A stretch of 64,000 nucleotides of DNA from Roseibium sp. (GCA_017643215.1 JAEPNV010000006.1:224587-288586); one strand, 5' to 3'; positions 26,593 to 37,435 are shown, counted from the first letter of the stretch. The notes: generated by a model not told the origin, from the letters alone. Made by a program: numbers and translations.

Positions 26593-27375
26593 CTATGCGG
26601 CCAAGTCCACCCAGACCGGCACATGATCGGAGGGTTTTTCCCAACCGCGCACATGCTGGTCGATGCCGCAGCCGTTGATGAGGTCGTTGGCCTGCGGCGA
26701 CAATAGGATGTGATCGATCCGGATGCCGTTGTTCTTTTGCCATGCACCGGCCTGGTAGTCCCAGAACGTGTAGGTGCCGGGATCATCGGTGCACGCCCGT
26801 ACCGCCTCTGTGAAACCAAGGTGGACGAGTTCGCGGAACTTGCCGCGGCTCTCCGGCTGGAACAGGGCGTCCGTTGTCCAGGCGTCCGGTGTCGCCGCGT
26901 CGATCGGATCCGGGATCACATTGTAATCACCGAGCAGAAGGAACGGCACTTCCTCCGCAAGGCGCAGGGCCGCGTGCGCGTTCAACCGGTCCATCCAGCC
27001 AAGCTTGTAGGGAAACTTCTCGCTGCCCAGCGGATTGCCGTTTGGAAGATAGAGGCACCCAAAGCGCACCGCGCCGTTGTCGGAGGATACGCTGGCTTCG
27101 ATGTAGCGTGCCTGCACATCCTCCGGGTCGCCGGGAAGTCCGCGCTCGACGTCTTCAAGCGGCCGTTTGGACAACAGGGCGACGCCGTTGAATCCCTTCT
27201 GGCCGTGGGTCTCGACGTTGTAGCCAAGCGCCTCGAAGACCGCCGCCGGAAAGGCCTCGTCGACCGATTTGATTTCCTGAAGGCAGACGATGTCCGGTTC
27301 GGCTTCCCTCAGCCAGGCCGGAACGACATCGATCCGCGCCTTGATCCCGTTGATGTTCCAGGTCGCGATTTTCAT
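26593..27375 (-). CDS. xthA: Exodeoxyribonuclease III
   Basis: A 260-residue exonuclease III / AP endonuclease of base-excision repair. Metal and catalytic motifs: MKIATWNINGIKAR at the start, CLQEIKS, LYLPNGNP, LLGDYNVIPDPIDA, the WDY and N-rich segment NNGIRIDHILLSPQ and the catalytic histidine in KPSDHVPVWVDL. ATG 27375 gives the exact family start. It begins 10 bases after the erpA stop, and is probably cotranscribed with it. Confidence 0.96.
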   Translation of the reverse strand: MKIATWNINGIKARIDVVPAWLREAEPDIVCLQEIKSVDEAFPAAVFEALGYNVETHGQKGFNGVALLSKRPLEDVERGLPGDPEDVQARYIEASVSSDNGAVRFGCLYLPNGNPLGSEKFPYKLGWMDRLNAHAALRLAEEVPFLLLGDYNVIPDPIDAATPDAWTTDALFQPESRGKFRELVHLGFTEAVRACTDDPGTYTFWDYQAGAWQKNNGIRIDHILLSPQANDLINGCGIDQHVRGWEKPSDHVPVWVDLAA

Positions 27376-27385
27376 GGTGCGTGAC

Positions 27386-27727
27386 CTAGATCGTGAAGCT
27401 GGTTCCGCACCCGCAACCGGCTGTCGCATTCGGATTGTTGATTTGGAATGACTGCCCGATCAGATCGTCAACAAAGTCGATTTCGGATCCTTCCATGTAT
27501 TGCACCGACACCGAATCGACCAGCACCGTCACGCCGTTCTTTTCAATGGCAAGGTCATCGACGTCCCGGTCCCGGACGAGATCATATTTGTATTGCAGCC
27601 CTGAACAGCCGCCGCCCTCGACGCTGACGCGCAGCATCGTGCCATCGGCCTCATCCGTCAAAATCTTTGCAATGCGCTTGGCAGCGCGGTCACTGACTGT
27701 TACGGGAAGTTCGAGTGTCTCGGTCAT
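27386..27727 (-). CDS. erpA: Iron-sulfur cluster insertion protein ErpA
   Basis: A 113-residue A-type carrier that delivers clusters to late apoproteins. Cysteines: VEGGGCSGLQYKYDL (about residue 41) and the C-terminal GCGCGTSF. The spacing and the sequence INNPNATAGCGCGTSF fit ErpA rather than SufA. It is the first gene of a unit with xthA. The divergent neighbour is dgt, 212 bases away. Confidence 0.94.
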   Translation of the reverse strand: MTETLELPVTVSDRAAKRIAKILTDEADGTMLRVSVEGGGCSGLQYKYDLVRDRDVDDLAIEKNGVTVLVDSVSVQYMEGSEIDFVDDLIGQSFQINNPNATAGCGCGTSFTI

Positions 27728-27939
27728 ATCTATGCCCTGGGTCTACCGGTCTTCGGACACTTCGGCTGGGCCATGTCCGAAAAGCTGACTTTTATTGATA
27801 GGTATGATGCGCGGGGGCGGGCGTCAATCTTCAGGTGGTTCGATTGGGCCACCACCGGCGATCCTGAACGGCCAGCAACGCCCAAACGGACACAAGGCGT
27901 TGCCATTATCGCGGAGCGCGGCGGGGCAGGTGAGGGGCC

Positions 27940-29157
27940 ATGCAAACGACGATCGGGTACGGGGCTCAGCCCAGAGCGGTCTATGCGGAACATCCGGACC
28001 GCTCGCGTGGACGGTTTTTCAACGAGCCGGAAAGCCCGACGCGGACCCCGTTTCAGCGCGATCGGGACCGCATCATTCATTCCTCCGCCTTCCGGCGGCT
28101 GAAGCACAAGACCCAGGTGTTTGTGTATCACGAGGGGGATCATTTCCGCACGCGCTTGACCCACACGATCGAAGTGTCCCAGATCGCGCGCTCCCTGGCG
28201 CGTGCATTGCGATTGGACGAGGACCTTGCCGAGTGCCTGGCCCTTGCCCACGATCTGGGCCACACGCCCTTTGGCCACGAAGGCGAGGATGTGATGCACG
28301 ACTGCATGGCGCCGTTCGGTGGGTTCGACCACAACGCCCAATCGCTTCGCGTGGTCACGCATCTGGAGCAACGGTATGCCGATTTTGACGGCTTGAACCT
28401 GTCCTGGGAAACGTTGGAAGGCCTGGTCAAACACAACGGTCCGCTGATCGGTCCGGACGGAGCCCCACTTGGCAAATTCGAAAATAACAGCCTGCCGTTC
28501 GCCATTCGCGAATACGCTAAGCGCCAGGATCTGCTGCTAAGCACATGGCCGAGCGCGGAAGCACAGGCGGCCGCGATTGCCGACGACATTGCCTATGACG
28601 CCCACGACCTTGACGATGGTCTGCGCGCAGGCCTGATCAAGATTGATGATTTGGCAACGGTTCCGTTTTTGGGCACGATCATGGCGGAGGTCGACGACCG
28701 GTATCCCGGTCTTGAGGAAAGCCGGCGAATTCACGAAATCGTCCGCCGCTCGATCACCTGTATGGTTGAGGATGTCATCGCCGAGGCTGTCCGCCGTCTT
28801 GCCGATGTAATGCCGGAGACGGTGGACGATATCCGCCAAGCCGGCCGGTGTCTCGTCGGCTTCTCGCCGGATATGGCCGAGGCTGAGCGTCAGGTGAAGC
28901 GCTTTTTGTTCGCCAAGGTCTACCGGCACGAGGACGTCCTTGCCGTCCGGCGGCTTGTCGCTGATATTGTGCGCGATCTGTTTGCCGCCTTCATGGAGAA
29001 GCCGGACAACATGCCGGCAATGTGGACCGCCGGTATCGGCACAATGAGCGAAACCGACCGGGCGCGGCGCGTGTGCGATTATATTGCCGGCATGACCGAC
29101 CGCTATGCGATCGACGAACACCGCAGATTGTTTGACGATACGCCTGATTTGGGATAG
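27940..29157 (+). CDS. dgt: Deoxyguanosinetriphosphate triphosphohydrolase-like protein
   Basis: A 405-residue HD-domain dNTPase. Metal ligands can be read: the first histidine in [18 protein letters not shown] (about residue 75), the HD pair in [17 protein letters not shown] (about residue 105), and the [15 protein letters not shown] segment typical of the Dgt type 2 family. The N-terminal [20 protein letters not shown] is also diagnostic. It hydrolyses dNTPs to nucleosides and triphosphate, adjusting pools. It precedes argS by 98 bases, a common alphaproteobacterial order with erpA and xthA divergent. Confidence 0.94.
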   Translation: MQTTIGYGAQPRAVYAEHPDRSRGRFFNEPESPTRTPFQRDRDRIIHSSAFRRLKHKTQVFVYHEGDHFRTRLTHTIEVSQIARSLARALRLDEDLAECLALAHDLGHTPFGHEGEDVMHDCMAPFGGFDHNAQSLRVVTHLEQRYADFDGLNLSWETLEGLVKHNGPLIGPDGAPLGKFENNSLPFAIREYAKRQDLLLSTWPSAEAQAAAIADDIAYDAHDLDDGLRAGLIKIDDLATVPFLGTIMAEVDDRYPGLEESRRIHEIVRRSITCMVEDVIAEAVRRLADVMPETVDDIRQAGRCLVGFSPDMAEAERQVKRFLFAKVYRHEDVLAVRRLVADIVRDLFAAFMEKPDNMPAMWTAGIGTMSETDRARRVCDYIAGMTDRYAIDEHRRLFDDTPDLG

Positions 29158-29255
29158 GCCGCAGCCACACTTGAAATCGTGACCGCATCGTCCGGCAATC
29201 CAGGCTGGGACGGGCAGTCTTGTTGTGTTTGCCAGGGGAGACCGGTCAGGCGGCC

Positions 29256-31022
29256 ATGAACATATACACCGAGTTTTCCGGGCGCGTGAAGACAGCGCTT
29301 TCAGGCATCGGACTTCAAACGCCGGCTGGGGCGCCATTGGACCTTGGCCGCGTGACGATGGAATCTCCCCGGGATCCGGCTCATGGCGATCTTGCGACGA
29401 ACGCGGCCATGGTGCTGGCCAAGCAGGTGGGCCAAAAGCCCCGGGATCTTGCCGAACAGCTCGCGGCCGCGCTCCGCGCTGATCCGGACATTGGGGAGGT
29501 CACGGTCGCCGGTCCCGGCTTCATCAATTTGCGTCTGTCCCTTCCCGTTTGGCACCGGGTTTTGGGCGCGGTTCTCGCCGAGGGAGACGATTTCGGCCGC
29601 TCCGGCATTGGCGCGGGAAAAAAGACCAACGTCGAATATGTCTCGGCCAATCCGACCGGGCCAATGCATGTCGGACACACCCGCGGCGCGGTCGTGGGCG
29701 ATGCGCTCGCGAACGTCCTGGCCTACGCCGGATATGACGTCACCCGCGAATACTACATCAACGATGCCGGCTCGCAGATCGATGTTCTGGCGAAAAGCGC
29801 GTTTCTGCGCTACCGCGAGGCGCTGGGCGAGGACATCGGCGAGATTCCGGCCGGGCTGTATCCGGGCGATTACCTGATTCCGGTTGGGAAGAAACTCGCA
29901 GAAGAATTTGGAAACAAACTCAATTCCATGACGGAGGAAGAATGGTTGCCGTCCGTGAAGGGCTGCGCCGTTTCCATGATGATGGATCTCATAAGGTCCG
30001 ATCTCGCCAGCCTCAACGTGCATCATGAAGTGTTCTTTTCCGAACGCGGCCTTCACTGCCGGGACAACGGTCCGTCACGCATCGACGAGATGCTGGATGC
30101 CCTGAGAACCGAGGATCTTGTTTACGAGGGCACGCTCCCGCCGCCAAAGGGGCAGGTGCCGGAGGATTGGGAAGATCGCGAGCAAACGCTTTTCCGGGCC
30201 AGCGATTTTGGGGATGACACCGATCGCGCTCTAAAGAAATCGGATGGATCTTATACGTATTTCGCGGCCGACGTTGCTTACTTCCGAGACAAGTATCTGC
30301 GCGGATTCAACGAAATGATTTACGTGCTCGGCGCCGATCACGGCGGATACGCAAAACGCCTTCAGGCGGTCGGCGAGGCGATTTCCGGCGGCAAGGCCGA
30401 AGTGATTGTCCGGTTCTGTCAGCTCGTGAAGCTTTTCCGTGCCGGCGAACCGGTCAAGATGTCAAAGCGGTCCGGCGACTTCGTCACCTTGCGCGATGTC
30501 GTGGACGAGGTCGGGCGCGACCCGGTCCGGTTCATGATGCTCTATCGCAAGAACGATGCACCGCTTGATTTCGACTTTCAGAAGGTGACCGAACAGTCCA
30601 AGGACAATCCGGTCTTTTACGTGCAGTACGCCCATGCCAGGTGCCGGTCGGTCTTGCGTCAGGCCGTTGAAGACATGCCGGGTTTGGTCATTGACGATCA
30701 GGCCCTCCAAGCTGCGGAGTCTGCGCTGCTCGACGACGTTGGAGAGTTGGAACTGCTCGGCAAGATGGCGCAGTGGCCGAAAATCGTGGAAGCGGCCGCG
30801 GACTCGCACGAGCCGCATCGCATTGCATTTTATCTGCATGACCTTGCAAGTTCCCTGCACGGCCACTGGAACCGAGGCAAGGAATTGCCGCAATTACGTT
30901 TTATTAACGCCGATGACGCCAGATTAACCCTAGCGCGACTTGGCCTGGTTCGTGCAGTATCCTTGGTGCTTGCTTCAGGTCTTGCGCTTCTGGGTGTCGA
31001 CGCACCGGAGGAAATGCGCTGA
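29256..31022 (+). CDS. argS: Arginyl-tRNA synthetase
   Basis: A 588-residue class I synthetase charging tRNA-Arg. The HIGH-type motif lies in [19 protein letters not shown] (about residue 133) and the KMSK-type loop in [15 protein letters not shown] (about residue 405). The N-terminal additional domain starts [15 protein letters not shown], and the C-terminal anticodon-binding region ends [14 protein letters not shown] 29256 was preferred to TTG 29220. It opens the long cluster that runs through SPOR, nagZ, scpAB and tat genes. Confidence 0.97.
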   Translation: MNIYTEFSGRVKTALSGIGLQTPAGAPLDLGRVTMESPRDPAHGDLATNAAMVLAKQVGQKPRDLAEQLAAALRADPDIGEVTVAGPGFINLRLSLPVWHRVLGAVLAEGDDFGRSGIGAGKKTNVEYVSANPTGPMHVGHTRGAVVGDALANVLAYAGYDVTREYYINDAGSQIDVLAKSAFLRYREALGEDIGEIPAGLYPGDYLIPVGKKLAEEFGNKLNSMTEEEWLPSVKGCAVSMMMDLIRSDLASLNVHHEVFFSERGLHCRDNGPSRIDEMLDALRTEDLVYEGTLPPPKGQVPEDWEDREQTLFRASDFGDDTDRALKKSDGSYTYFAADVAYFRDKYLRGFNEMIYVLGADHGGYAKRLQAVGEAISGGKAEVIVRFCQLVKLFRAGEPVKMSKRSGDFVTLRDVVDEVGRDPVRFMMLYRKNDAPLDFDFQKVTEQSKDNPVFYVQYAHARCRSVLRQAVEDMPGLVIDDQALQAAESALLDDVGELELLGKMAQWPKIVEAAADSHEPHRIAFYLHDLASSLHGHWNRGKELPQLRFINADDARLTLARLGLVRAVSLVLASGLALLGVDAPEEMR

Positions 31023-31091
31023 TACTGCATCCAACGACACGCCGGTCTTTAAGACGCGCGGTCTGTTGTTCAGCCGGATAGTACTGCACCA

Positions 31092-33629
31092 ATGTCAAAA
31101 GACCCCGATAATCTTCGACAGAATTCGCCGGCGGCAGGTGGCGATCGGCCTCAAACAGAGGATCCGCTAGTCGAGTTGGCGCGCATTGTTCACAAGAACA
31201 AGCAGACCGGGGTTGACTTGAGCAAGGGCCGCGTCGGCAGCACCGACTACTTCGCCGGTCTCGACGACGTGGTCCGGGCCGCTCCAGAACCTCCCGGACC
31301 GGCTGCGACACAACGGGCCGAGCCGTTTTTTGGCGCGGCCGGATACCCGCCTGTAGACGCTCAGCCGGTCACGCCGGATGCATCCGCTCTTGGCGTTGAC
31401 CGTCACGAACCGGTGCCGGCTGTCGAAACCGCAACGCCGGACGATCACGCATCCCCGCCCGCGCCCGGTGACACTATCCCGTGGCCGTCGACACCGTCTC
31501 TGGACGATATTGAAGCGCGCGCTACCGAGACCATGCGGCGCTCGGCTGCGCGGGTCTTCCGCGGTGCGCCCGGGCTCGCCGAGAGCGGCCAGACGGGTTT
31601 CGGCACACCGGACACGGCGGATCGCAGCTTTGGCGCGCCCGTTCAATTTGGAGCACCGGCCGGGACACAGGCGCCCGGCGCGCCAAATCTCGACAATGCG
31701 ATCGCGGTCGATCTGGAACAGAATCTGACCGCGGAACTGGAAGATGAACTGATCGGTGCCCTGCGCCAGTCGATCGATCCTGTACCGGGCAGCACTGCCG
31801 GCCAGGGCGCCTCCAATGCCGCTTCGGGTCAGCCGACGACGGGCGATCCGGCCCCTGCGCCATTCGACACTGCGCCGGCGTTCGCGGCTCAGGCGCCGGT
31901 GGTTTCAGCGCAAACACCATCAGACCTTGCACCCGCACGGGACACGGATTTCAACCGGCCACGGGACGACTCCGATCCGCTTGACGTGCTTGCCCGGATG
32001 GCCCGGCCAGAGCCGGAAGCACCGGCAGCGTTGGCTGGCCAGTCCCCAAGCGCCCGGGATGAGGATCTGTTCCTGGAAGACACGGCGGCACCGCCGCCAA
32101 GCGCCCCAGCGACACGTCCGAAACATGCACCGGAAACGCGGAAATCCGGGGCCGAATTCGATGTATTGTTTGCCGATCTCGACTTGCCGGATCCGGCCAA
32201 GACGGCTGCGGCAGTGACGGAAGACGGCCCGGCGGACAAAGCGCCCGGCGCACCTGCTTCTGAGATCGGTCGCCCGTCCGGCACGAAGTCCGATGCCAAC
32301 GACATCGACGACATGACGTGGCCGGCTGCGGCGGCCGCTGTGCCGAAGCTGGACGAGGACGATACACCCCCGCCGCCCGGCGGATACGATCTCGATGCGG
32401 TTGCCAAGGCGATGCATGAAAGTGACCCGAGCCTGAAGGGGAGTGGGGTCCTGCCGCCGCATCCCAAGGAGGAACGGGTTGCCGCGCCGACCGGCGACAA
32501 GCGCTCCCGAAAGGGCCTTTTTGCGGCCGCGGCCGTCGTTGGTATCGCGGTGGTTGGAGCGGGTGCGTTTGCGCTAATCGATAGCGATGCTGTCGACGTT
32601 CCGTCCGGACCGCCGCCGATCATTGCCGGCATCCAGGAGCCGCTGAAGGTGTTTCCCGATGCAAGCGCGGGTGACGATGACAGGCAGGGCGCAAAGCTGA
32701 TCTACGACCGGGTCGGTGCTGTGGACGCGAATGCCCGCGAGCGGCTGGTATTGCCTGAAACGCCCGAGCCTGCCGACTTGCCCCCAGCGCCAGACGCGTC
32801 GGCTGGAACGGATTCGCTTGTACCGGGTACGCCCAAGCGGGTGCGCACACTCGTCGTGCGGCCGGATGGGACGATTATTTCTGATGGGACCGGCTCCAAC
32901 GCGCCGCCGGCGCGCACGGTCAACACGATCCCAATCACGCCCGGTAGCGGGCAACCGGCGGCTGCCGAGCAGCAGACAGCGACGGACAGCCAGCCTGCTC
33001 CGGTGCAAACGGCGGCGCCAGGAGCGACACCATCCGTCGAGCCTGCGCCGGTGACACCGGCACCGGTTCCAGCGGAAACCGTGCCGGCCGGAACGGAGAC
33101 CGCGGCACAGGTGCCAGCGCCAACAGAGGCAGCGGCCGAAGTCCCGGAAACACCAGCCACTCCGGCAGAAACGGCGCAACAAGCGACGCCACCGGCCGTG
33201 CCTGCTGTTTTGCCGCGCCGGAAACCGGAGGCGCCGGTTCAAGTCGCGCGCGCGCCCGCGGCGACTGCGCCTGTTGCCGCCGCGCCGGCTTCATCACGGT
33301 CATCCGGTCCGTTGGATCTGTCCAATCCAGGTCCTGCGCCCGCACAGCCGGCCGCCACCACCCCGGAGACCAGCATTTCAGCCGGGTCTTTTATCGTTCA
33401 GGTCACCTCGCAGCGGTCCGAAACAGCCGCCCGCAACGCCTATACCGGTCTCCAACAGCGTTATCCGTCGGTATTGGGATCCCGGTCGGCAGTGATCGTC
33501 CGGGCAGATCTTGGCGACCGGGGAACCTTTTACCGGGCGCGGATCCCGACTGGATCGCGGGCGGAAGCCATCACCTTGTGTGAGAACCTGAAAGCCGCCG
33601 GCGGCGATTGTTTCGTGCGCCGGAACTGA
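31092..33629 (+). CDS. SPOR-domain cell-envelope protein
   Basis: An 845-residue protein with a long acidic, Pro/Ala-rich cytoplasmic part (residues 1-470), one membrane segment (GLFAAAAVVGIAVVGAGAFA, about 475-495), a long Pro/Ala/Thr periplasmic linker, and a C-terminal SPOR domain (about 762-845: SFIVQVTSQRSETAARNAY, GTFYRARIP, CENLKAAGGDCFV). SPOR domains bind denuded glycan strands at the septum. The position between argS and nagZ-scpAB is conserved in alphaproteobacteria. The low-complexity parts make the exact homology of the N-terminal half uncertain. Confidence 0.9.
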   Translation: MSKDPDNLRQNSPAAGGDRPQTEDPLVELARIVHKNKQTGVDLSKGRVGSTDYFAGLDDVVRAAPEPPGPAATQRAEPFFGAAGYPPVDAQPVTPDASALGVDRHEPVPAVETATPDDHASPPAPGDTIPWPSTPSLDDIEARATETMRRSAARVFRGAPGLAESGQTGFGTPDTADRSFGAPVQFGAPAGTQAPGAPNLDNAIAVDLEQNLTAELEDELIGALRQSIDPVPGSTAGQGASNAASGQPTTGDPAPAPFDTAPAFAAQAPVVSAQTPSDLAPARDTDFNRPRDDSDPLDVLARMARPEPEAPAALAGQSPSARDEDLFLEDTAAPPPSAPATRPKHAPETRKSGAEFDVLFADLDLPDPAKTAAAVTEDGPADKAPGAPASEIGRPSGTKSDANDIDDMTWPAAAAAVPKLDEDDTPPPPGGYDLDAVAKAMHESDPSLKGSGVLPPHPKEERVAAPTGDKRSRKGLFAAAAVVGIAVVGAGAFALIDSDAVDVPSGPPPIIAGIQEPLKVFPDASAGDDDRQGAKLIYDRVGAVDANARERLVLPETPEPADLPPAPDASAGTDSLVPGTPKRVRTLVVRPDGTIISDGTGSNAPPARTVNTIPITPGSGQPAAAEQQTATDSQPAPVQTAAPGATPSVEPAPVTPAPVPAETVPAGTETAAQVPAPTEAAAEVPETPATPAETAQQATPPAVPAVLPRRKPEAPVQVARAPAATAPVAAAPASSRSSGPLDLSNPGPAPAQPAATTPETSISAGSFIVQVTSQRSETAARNAYTGLQQRYPSVLGSRSAVIVRADLGDRGTFYRARIPTGSRAEAITLCENLKAAGGDCFVRRN

Positions 33630-33695
33630 CGGCCTTTTACATCGATAACGGACACACCGATGTCCGAGGATCGTTCTTGTCCGCTCCGGGTTGCG

Positions 33696-34709
33696 TCAGG
33701 CGAGGAGCGCCTTTGCAAGTGCCGGCAGGCTGCGGTCGAGCCGGTAGTCGATCGACGAGTGGTTGTCCTCAAACTCCTCGTAGACGTGGTCGACCCCGGA
33801 GTTTGACAGCTTTCTTGTCAGACGCCGCGCGCCGTAGACCAGATTGTATTGATCGACAGACCCGCAATCGATCCACAGTTCCTTCAGGCTTTTCAGGGCC
33901 GGCAGATGGCTATCCGCCATTCGAACCGGATCCCATCCGAGCCAGGCGTCCCAGCGCTCGCTGATCACCTCGCATGTCTCGGGATCGACCGGCAGTCGGA
34001 TCCCGCAAAACACATCCGGATCGGGATCCGGATCGTAGGTCGCGGCCATGGCGAGCGTCATCAGGTCATGCAGGGCGCCGCCCGGATACTTCGGCCCCGC
34101 TTCGAAACCGGTGACGAAGGCCTCGATCGATCCTTTTTTGGCGATTGCCCGGAGCGCGCTCGGCATTTCCGGCAGGTAACACAGCTCGAAGGCCATATCT
34201 CCGGAATGGCAGGCCGTCGCGGACCAGACGTCGGCGTGTAACATGGCATGCACGATCGCCCCGTACCCGCCAGAGGACTTGCCAAAGACGCCCCGCTTGC
34301 CAGAACCGCCGCAGCCGAAGGTCTCCTCCACAGTGACCAGCATGTCCGTTGTCAGCCACGTCGCCCAGGGGCCCATGGCTAGACTGTCGATATACTGGTT
34401 GCCGCCAAGCCTCGTAAAACAATCCGGAAAGGCCATGACAACCGGTGGCAACACCCCCTCATGAATCAGCCGGTCGAGCCGTTCAGGCAGGTTTTCACCG
34501 AAATTCTTCCAATTGACATGTGCGGGTCCGCCGGCGGTAAAGCCGGCCAGATCGACAAGAAGCGGAAGCCCGGCCCCGGTTTCCCCATATGGGATGTAAA
34601 CCGGCACGGCGCGGGTCGGTCCATCGCCAAGCCGATTATTTGCTAGAATCGGCGAGGTTACCGAGAGCGGGTGGATGGTTCCGGCGGGAATGTCGGGGCG
34701 CATGCGCAT
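33696..34709 (-). CDS. Esterase D/PHB depolymerase-like alpha/beta hydrolase
   Basis: A 337-residue protein of the esterase family related to enterochelin esterase. The nucleophile serine sits in GKSSGGYGAI (about residue 143), the preceding region is VVMAFPDCFTRLGGNQYIDS, and the likely catalytic histidine lies in EDNHSSIDY near the C-terminus. No signal peptide is seen. It is on the strand opposite to the surrounding cluster, between the SPOR gene and nagZ, so it looks like an insertion into a conserved gene order. The substrate is unknown. Confidence 0.85.
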   Translation of the reverse strand: MRMRPDIPAGTIHPLSVTSPILANNRLGDGPTRAVPVYIPYGETGAGLPLLVDLAGFTAGGPAHVNWKNFGENLPERLDRLIHEGVLPPVVMAFPDCFTRLGGNQYIDSLAMGPWATWLTTDMLVTVEETFGCGGSGKRGVFGKSSGGYGAIVHAMLHADVWSATACHSGDMAFELCYLPEMPSALRAIAKKGSIEAFVTGFEAGPKYPGGALHDLMTLAMAATYDPDPDPDVFCGIRLPVDPETCEVISERWDAWLGWDPVRMADSHLPALKSLKELWIDCGSVDQYNLVYGARRLTRKLSNSGVDHVYEEFEDNHSSIDYRLDRSLPALAKALLA

Positions 34710-34859
34710 GAAGGTCTCCTGATGCGCGGAAGGGGATGTCCTTCATGGCAAACGCCAGTGGGTATCGGCAAGAGCTGCGGTGCTTTTCTTGACGCTCCCG
34801 CGCCAGGCAGGGTAAGCCGCTGAGGGCAGCTCCCTAAACGTTCGCGAGGCCGTGACCGC

Positions 34860-35882
34860 ATGACAAAAGCATTCATCAGCGGCTGTTCCGGCACGGTTCT
34901 GGCTTCTGAGGAAATCGCGTTCTTCCGCGCCGAAGATCCGTGGGGACTGATTCTGTTTGCCCGCAACGTTGAAACGCCAGATCAGGTGCGGGCTTTGACC
35001 GGCGCGTTCCGCGATGCGGTCGGACGATTTGATGCGCCGGTCCTGATCGATCAAGAGGGCGGCCGGGTGCAGCGGTTGCGGCCGCCGCACTGGCCCGCCT
35101 ATCCGCCCCACGCCGTTTATGGCCGGCTCTACACCCAAGACCCGGACAGCGCCCGCGAGGCCGCCAGGCTTGGCGCCCGTCTGATCGCGCATGATTTGTC
35201 GCGGCTCGGAATTAACGTGGATTGCCTGCCGTGCCTCGATGTGGCGTATCCGGAAACCGCCGACGTAATCGGGGATCGTGCCTTGGCTGCTGATCCTGAC
35301 ATTGTCGCCGAACTCGGCCGCTGCATTGCTGATGGGCTGGCGGATGAAGGCGTTCGGCCGGTGATCAAGCACATCCCCGGCCACGGCCGCTCCCGTGTTG
35401 ACAGCCATCTGGAATTGCCGCGAGTGGAGTCTGATCGCGCCACGCTGTCGGCAAGTGATTTTGTCCCGTTCAAGGCGCTTGCCGATCTACCGATGGCGAT
35501 GACCGCACACATTCTTTATACCGATCTTGATCCGGCGCGCCCGGCGACACAAAGCCGTAGGGTGATCGACGACGTTATCCGAAAGGAGATCGGCTTTGCC
35601 GGCTGTTTGATGAGCGACGACTTGTCGATGAGTGCCCTTGATGGGGAAATGTCCGAAAGGGCGGCAAATTCCTTTGCCGCTGGCTGCGACATTGTGCTCC
35701 ACTGCAACGGGGATATGACGGAAATGCGGGCCGTGGCTAATGTCGCCCCGCTGATCGCCGGTGAAAGCGCGGCGCGGTGCGCCCGGGCACTGGATGCGAC
35801 TTCGGACGCAGACGGTGCGTTCGACGCGGCGGAGGCCAGACACCGGTTCGACCGCTTGATCGCGCCGGCGTTGAACCGGTAG
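34860..35882 (+). CDS. nagZ: Beta-N-acetylhexosaminidase
   Basis: A 340-residue glycoside hydrolase family 3 enzyme that removes GlcNAc from muropeptides in the cytoplasm during wall recycling. Motifs: GLILFARNVETPDQV, LIDQEGGRVQRLRPPHWP, KHIPGHGRSRVDSHLELP with the catalytic His/Asp loop, and the acid residue region MSDDLSMSAL. The start is ATG 34860. It lies beside scpAB, 35 bases before scpA, and starts a new transcript after the inverted esterase gene. Confidence 0.95.
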   Translation: MTKAFISGCSGTVLASEEIAFFRAEDPWGLILFARNVETPDQVRALTGAFRDAVGRFDAPVLIDQEGGRVQRLRPPHWPAYPPHAVYGRLYTQDPDSAREAARLGARLIAHDLSRLGINVDCLPCLDVAYPETADVIGDRALAADPDIVAELGRCIADGLADEGVRPVIKHIPGHGRSRVDSHLELPRVESDRATLSASDFVPFKALADLPMAMTAHILYTDLDPARPATQSRRVIDDVIRKEIGFAGCLMSDDLSMSALDGEMSERAANSFAAGCDIVLHCNGDMTEMRAVANVAPLIAGESAARCARALDATSDADGAFDAAEARHRFDRLIAPALNR

Positions 35883-35917
35883 CCGGCAGACGGCGCGTTG
35901 GGGGCCACAGGGTGGCG

Positions 35918-36733
35918 ATGGCACAGAGCGAATTTCAAGACCAGTTCGACGGCCCGGCGGGTGTGGCCGACAGCCGTGCAGTCTCCGATCCGACGCTCGT
36001 GGTTGACGTCGACGGCTTCGAGGGCCCGCTCGACCTTTTGCTGACGCTTGCCCGGAACCAGAAGGTCGATCTGACCCGCATTTCGGTCCTGGCACTGGTC
36101 GAACAATATCTGGAATTTGTGTCCGAGGCCCGGCGCCTGCGCCTGGAGCTGGCGGCCGATTATCTGGTGATGGCCGCCTGGCTTGCCTATCTCAAGTCCA
36201 AGCTGCTTCTGCCGGAACAAAAGGACGAGGATGAGCCGACGGGTGAGGAGCTCGCCGCCGCGCTCGCGTTTCGCCTGCGCCGGCTGGAAGCGATGCGCGA
36301 GGCATCACAAAAGCTGATGGCCCGCAACCGCCTCGGGCGGGATGTCTTTGCCCGCGGCATGCCCGAGACGACGAGCGTTGAGCATAAGAACATCTGGAGC
36401 GCGTCCATCTACGAGTTGTTGTCCGCTTATGCGACACAGCGCCAGCGCCAATCTGTTACGTCGGTCCGTGTGGCGCGGCGGACGGTGTGGTCACTCCAGG
36501 AAGCGCGCGAACTCCTGGTCAAGCTCATTGGCCGCGCCGCCGAATGGGCGCCGATCACAAGCTACCTCCAGGACTATCTGTACGACGAGGACGAATGGGC
36601 GACTGTGGTGGCTAGCACGTTTTCCGCGAGCTTGGAAATGGTCCGGGAGGGCCGGATCGAGTTGCGGCAAAGTGCCCCATTCGCGCCTGTTTATCTCCGG
36701 ACCCGTGCGGACGAGGACGTCCATGGAACGTGA
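35918..36733 (+). CDS. scpA: Segregation and condensation protein A
   Basis: A 271-residue kleisin that bridges the SMC heads. It begins after a variable tail with VDVDGFEGPLDLLLTLAR, followed by VDLTRISVLALVEQYLEF, AADYLVMAAWLAYLKSKLLL and EELAAALAFRLRRLEAM. ATG 35918 is chosen; GTG 35912 is two codons upstream. Its stop overlaps the scpB start by 11 bases, which indicates translational coupling. Confidence 0.95.
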   Translation: MAQSEFQDQFDGPAGVADSRAVSDPTLVVDVDGFEGPLDLLLTLARNQKVDLTRISVLALVEQYLEFVSEARRLRLELAADYLVMAAWLAYLKSKLLLPEQKDEDEPTGEELAAALAFRLRRLEAMREASQKLMARNRLGRDVFARGMPETTSVEHKNIWSASIYELLSAYATQRQRQSVTSVRVARRTVWSLQEARELLVKLIGRAAEWAPITSYLQDYLYDEDEWATVVASTFSASLEMVREGRIELRQSAPFAPVYLRTRADEDVHGT

Positions 36734-37430
36734 GGCGGATCTGCTTGAGGTCTCGGACCGGATGGCCGGCGATCACCCGCCCGGCGGCGCCGCCGGCGAT
36801 GTTGAAGGCATGCGCATGGTCGAGGCCTTGTTGTTTGCGTCCGCAACGCCCCTTTCAACCGACGAACTCGCGCAGCGGCTTCCGGCGGGGACTAATGTCG
36901 CTGCCATATTGGAAACGCTTACCCGAACCTATGCCGCACGGGGCGTGAACCTGGTGCAAGTGGCTGAAAAATGGTGTTTTCGGACCGCCGACGACCTGAC
37001 TTTCCTGATGCATGAAAGCATGGTCGAACAGCGCAGGCTCTCCCGGGCGGCGCTCGAAACCCTGGCGATTGTCGCCTATCATCAGCCGGTCACCCGCGCT
37101 GAAATCGAGGAGATCCGCGGCGTATCCACCTCCAAGGGGACCCTGGATGTGCTTTTGGAAACCGGTTGGATCCGGATGCGGGGACGCCGGCGGACACCGG
37201 GCCGGCCGGTCACCTATGGCACGACAGAGGCGTTTTTGGTGCATTTTGGCCTGGAAACGATCAAGGATTTGCCCGGTCTTGAGGAACTGAAAGGGGCCGG
37301 GTTGCTTGACAGCGCGGTCCCGGCGTCCTTCATGGTGCCAACGCCGGACGACGCGGACACCTTGTCGGAGGATGAGGATCCGCTGGATGACGGCAGCTTG
37401 TTTGAAGACGCAAGGGACCCAGACGCCTGA
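36723..37430 (+). CDS. scpB: Segregation and condensation protein B
   Basis: A 235-residue winged-helix partner of ScpA in the SMC condensin. MVEALLFASATPLSTDELAQ begins the first winged helix, and RLSRAALETLAIVAYHQPVT with RGVSTSKGTLDVLLETGWI and GRPVTYGTTEAFLVHFGL form the second. The acidic C-terminal tail is variable. ATG 36723 overlaps the scpA end. Confidence 0.94.
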   Translation: MEREADLLEVSDRMAGDHPPGGAAGDVEGMRMVEALLFASATPLSTDELAQRLPAGTNVAAILETLTRTYAARGVNLVQVAEKWCFRTADDLTFLMHESMVEQRRLSRAALETLAIVAYHQPVTRAEIEEIRGVSTSKGTLDVLLETGWIRMRGRRRTPGRPVTYGTTEAFLVHFGLETIKDLPGLEELKGAGLLDSAVPASFMVPTPDDADTLSEDEDPLDDGSLFEDARDPDA

Positions 37431-37435
37431 CACAG

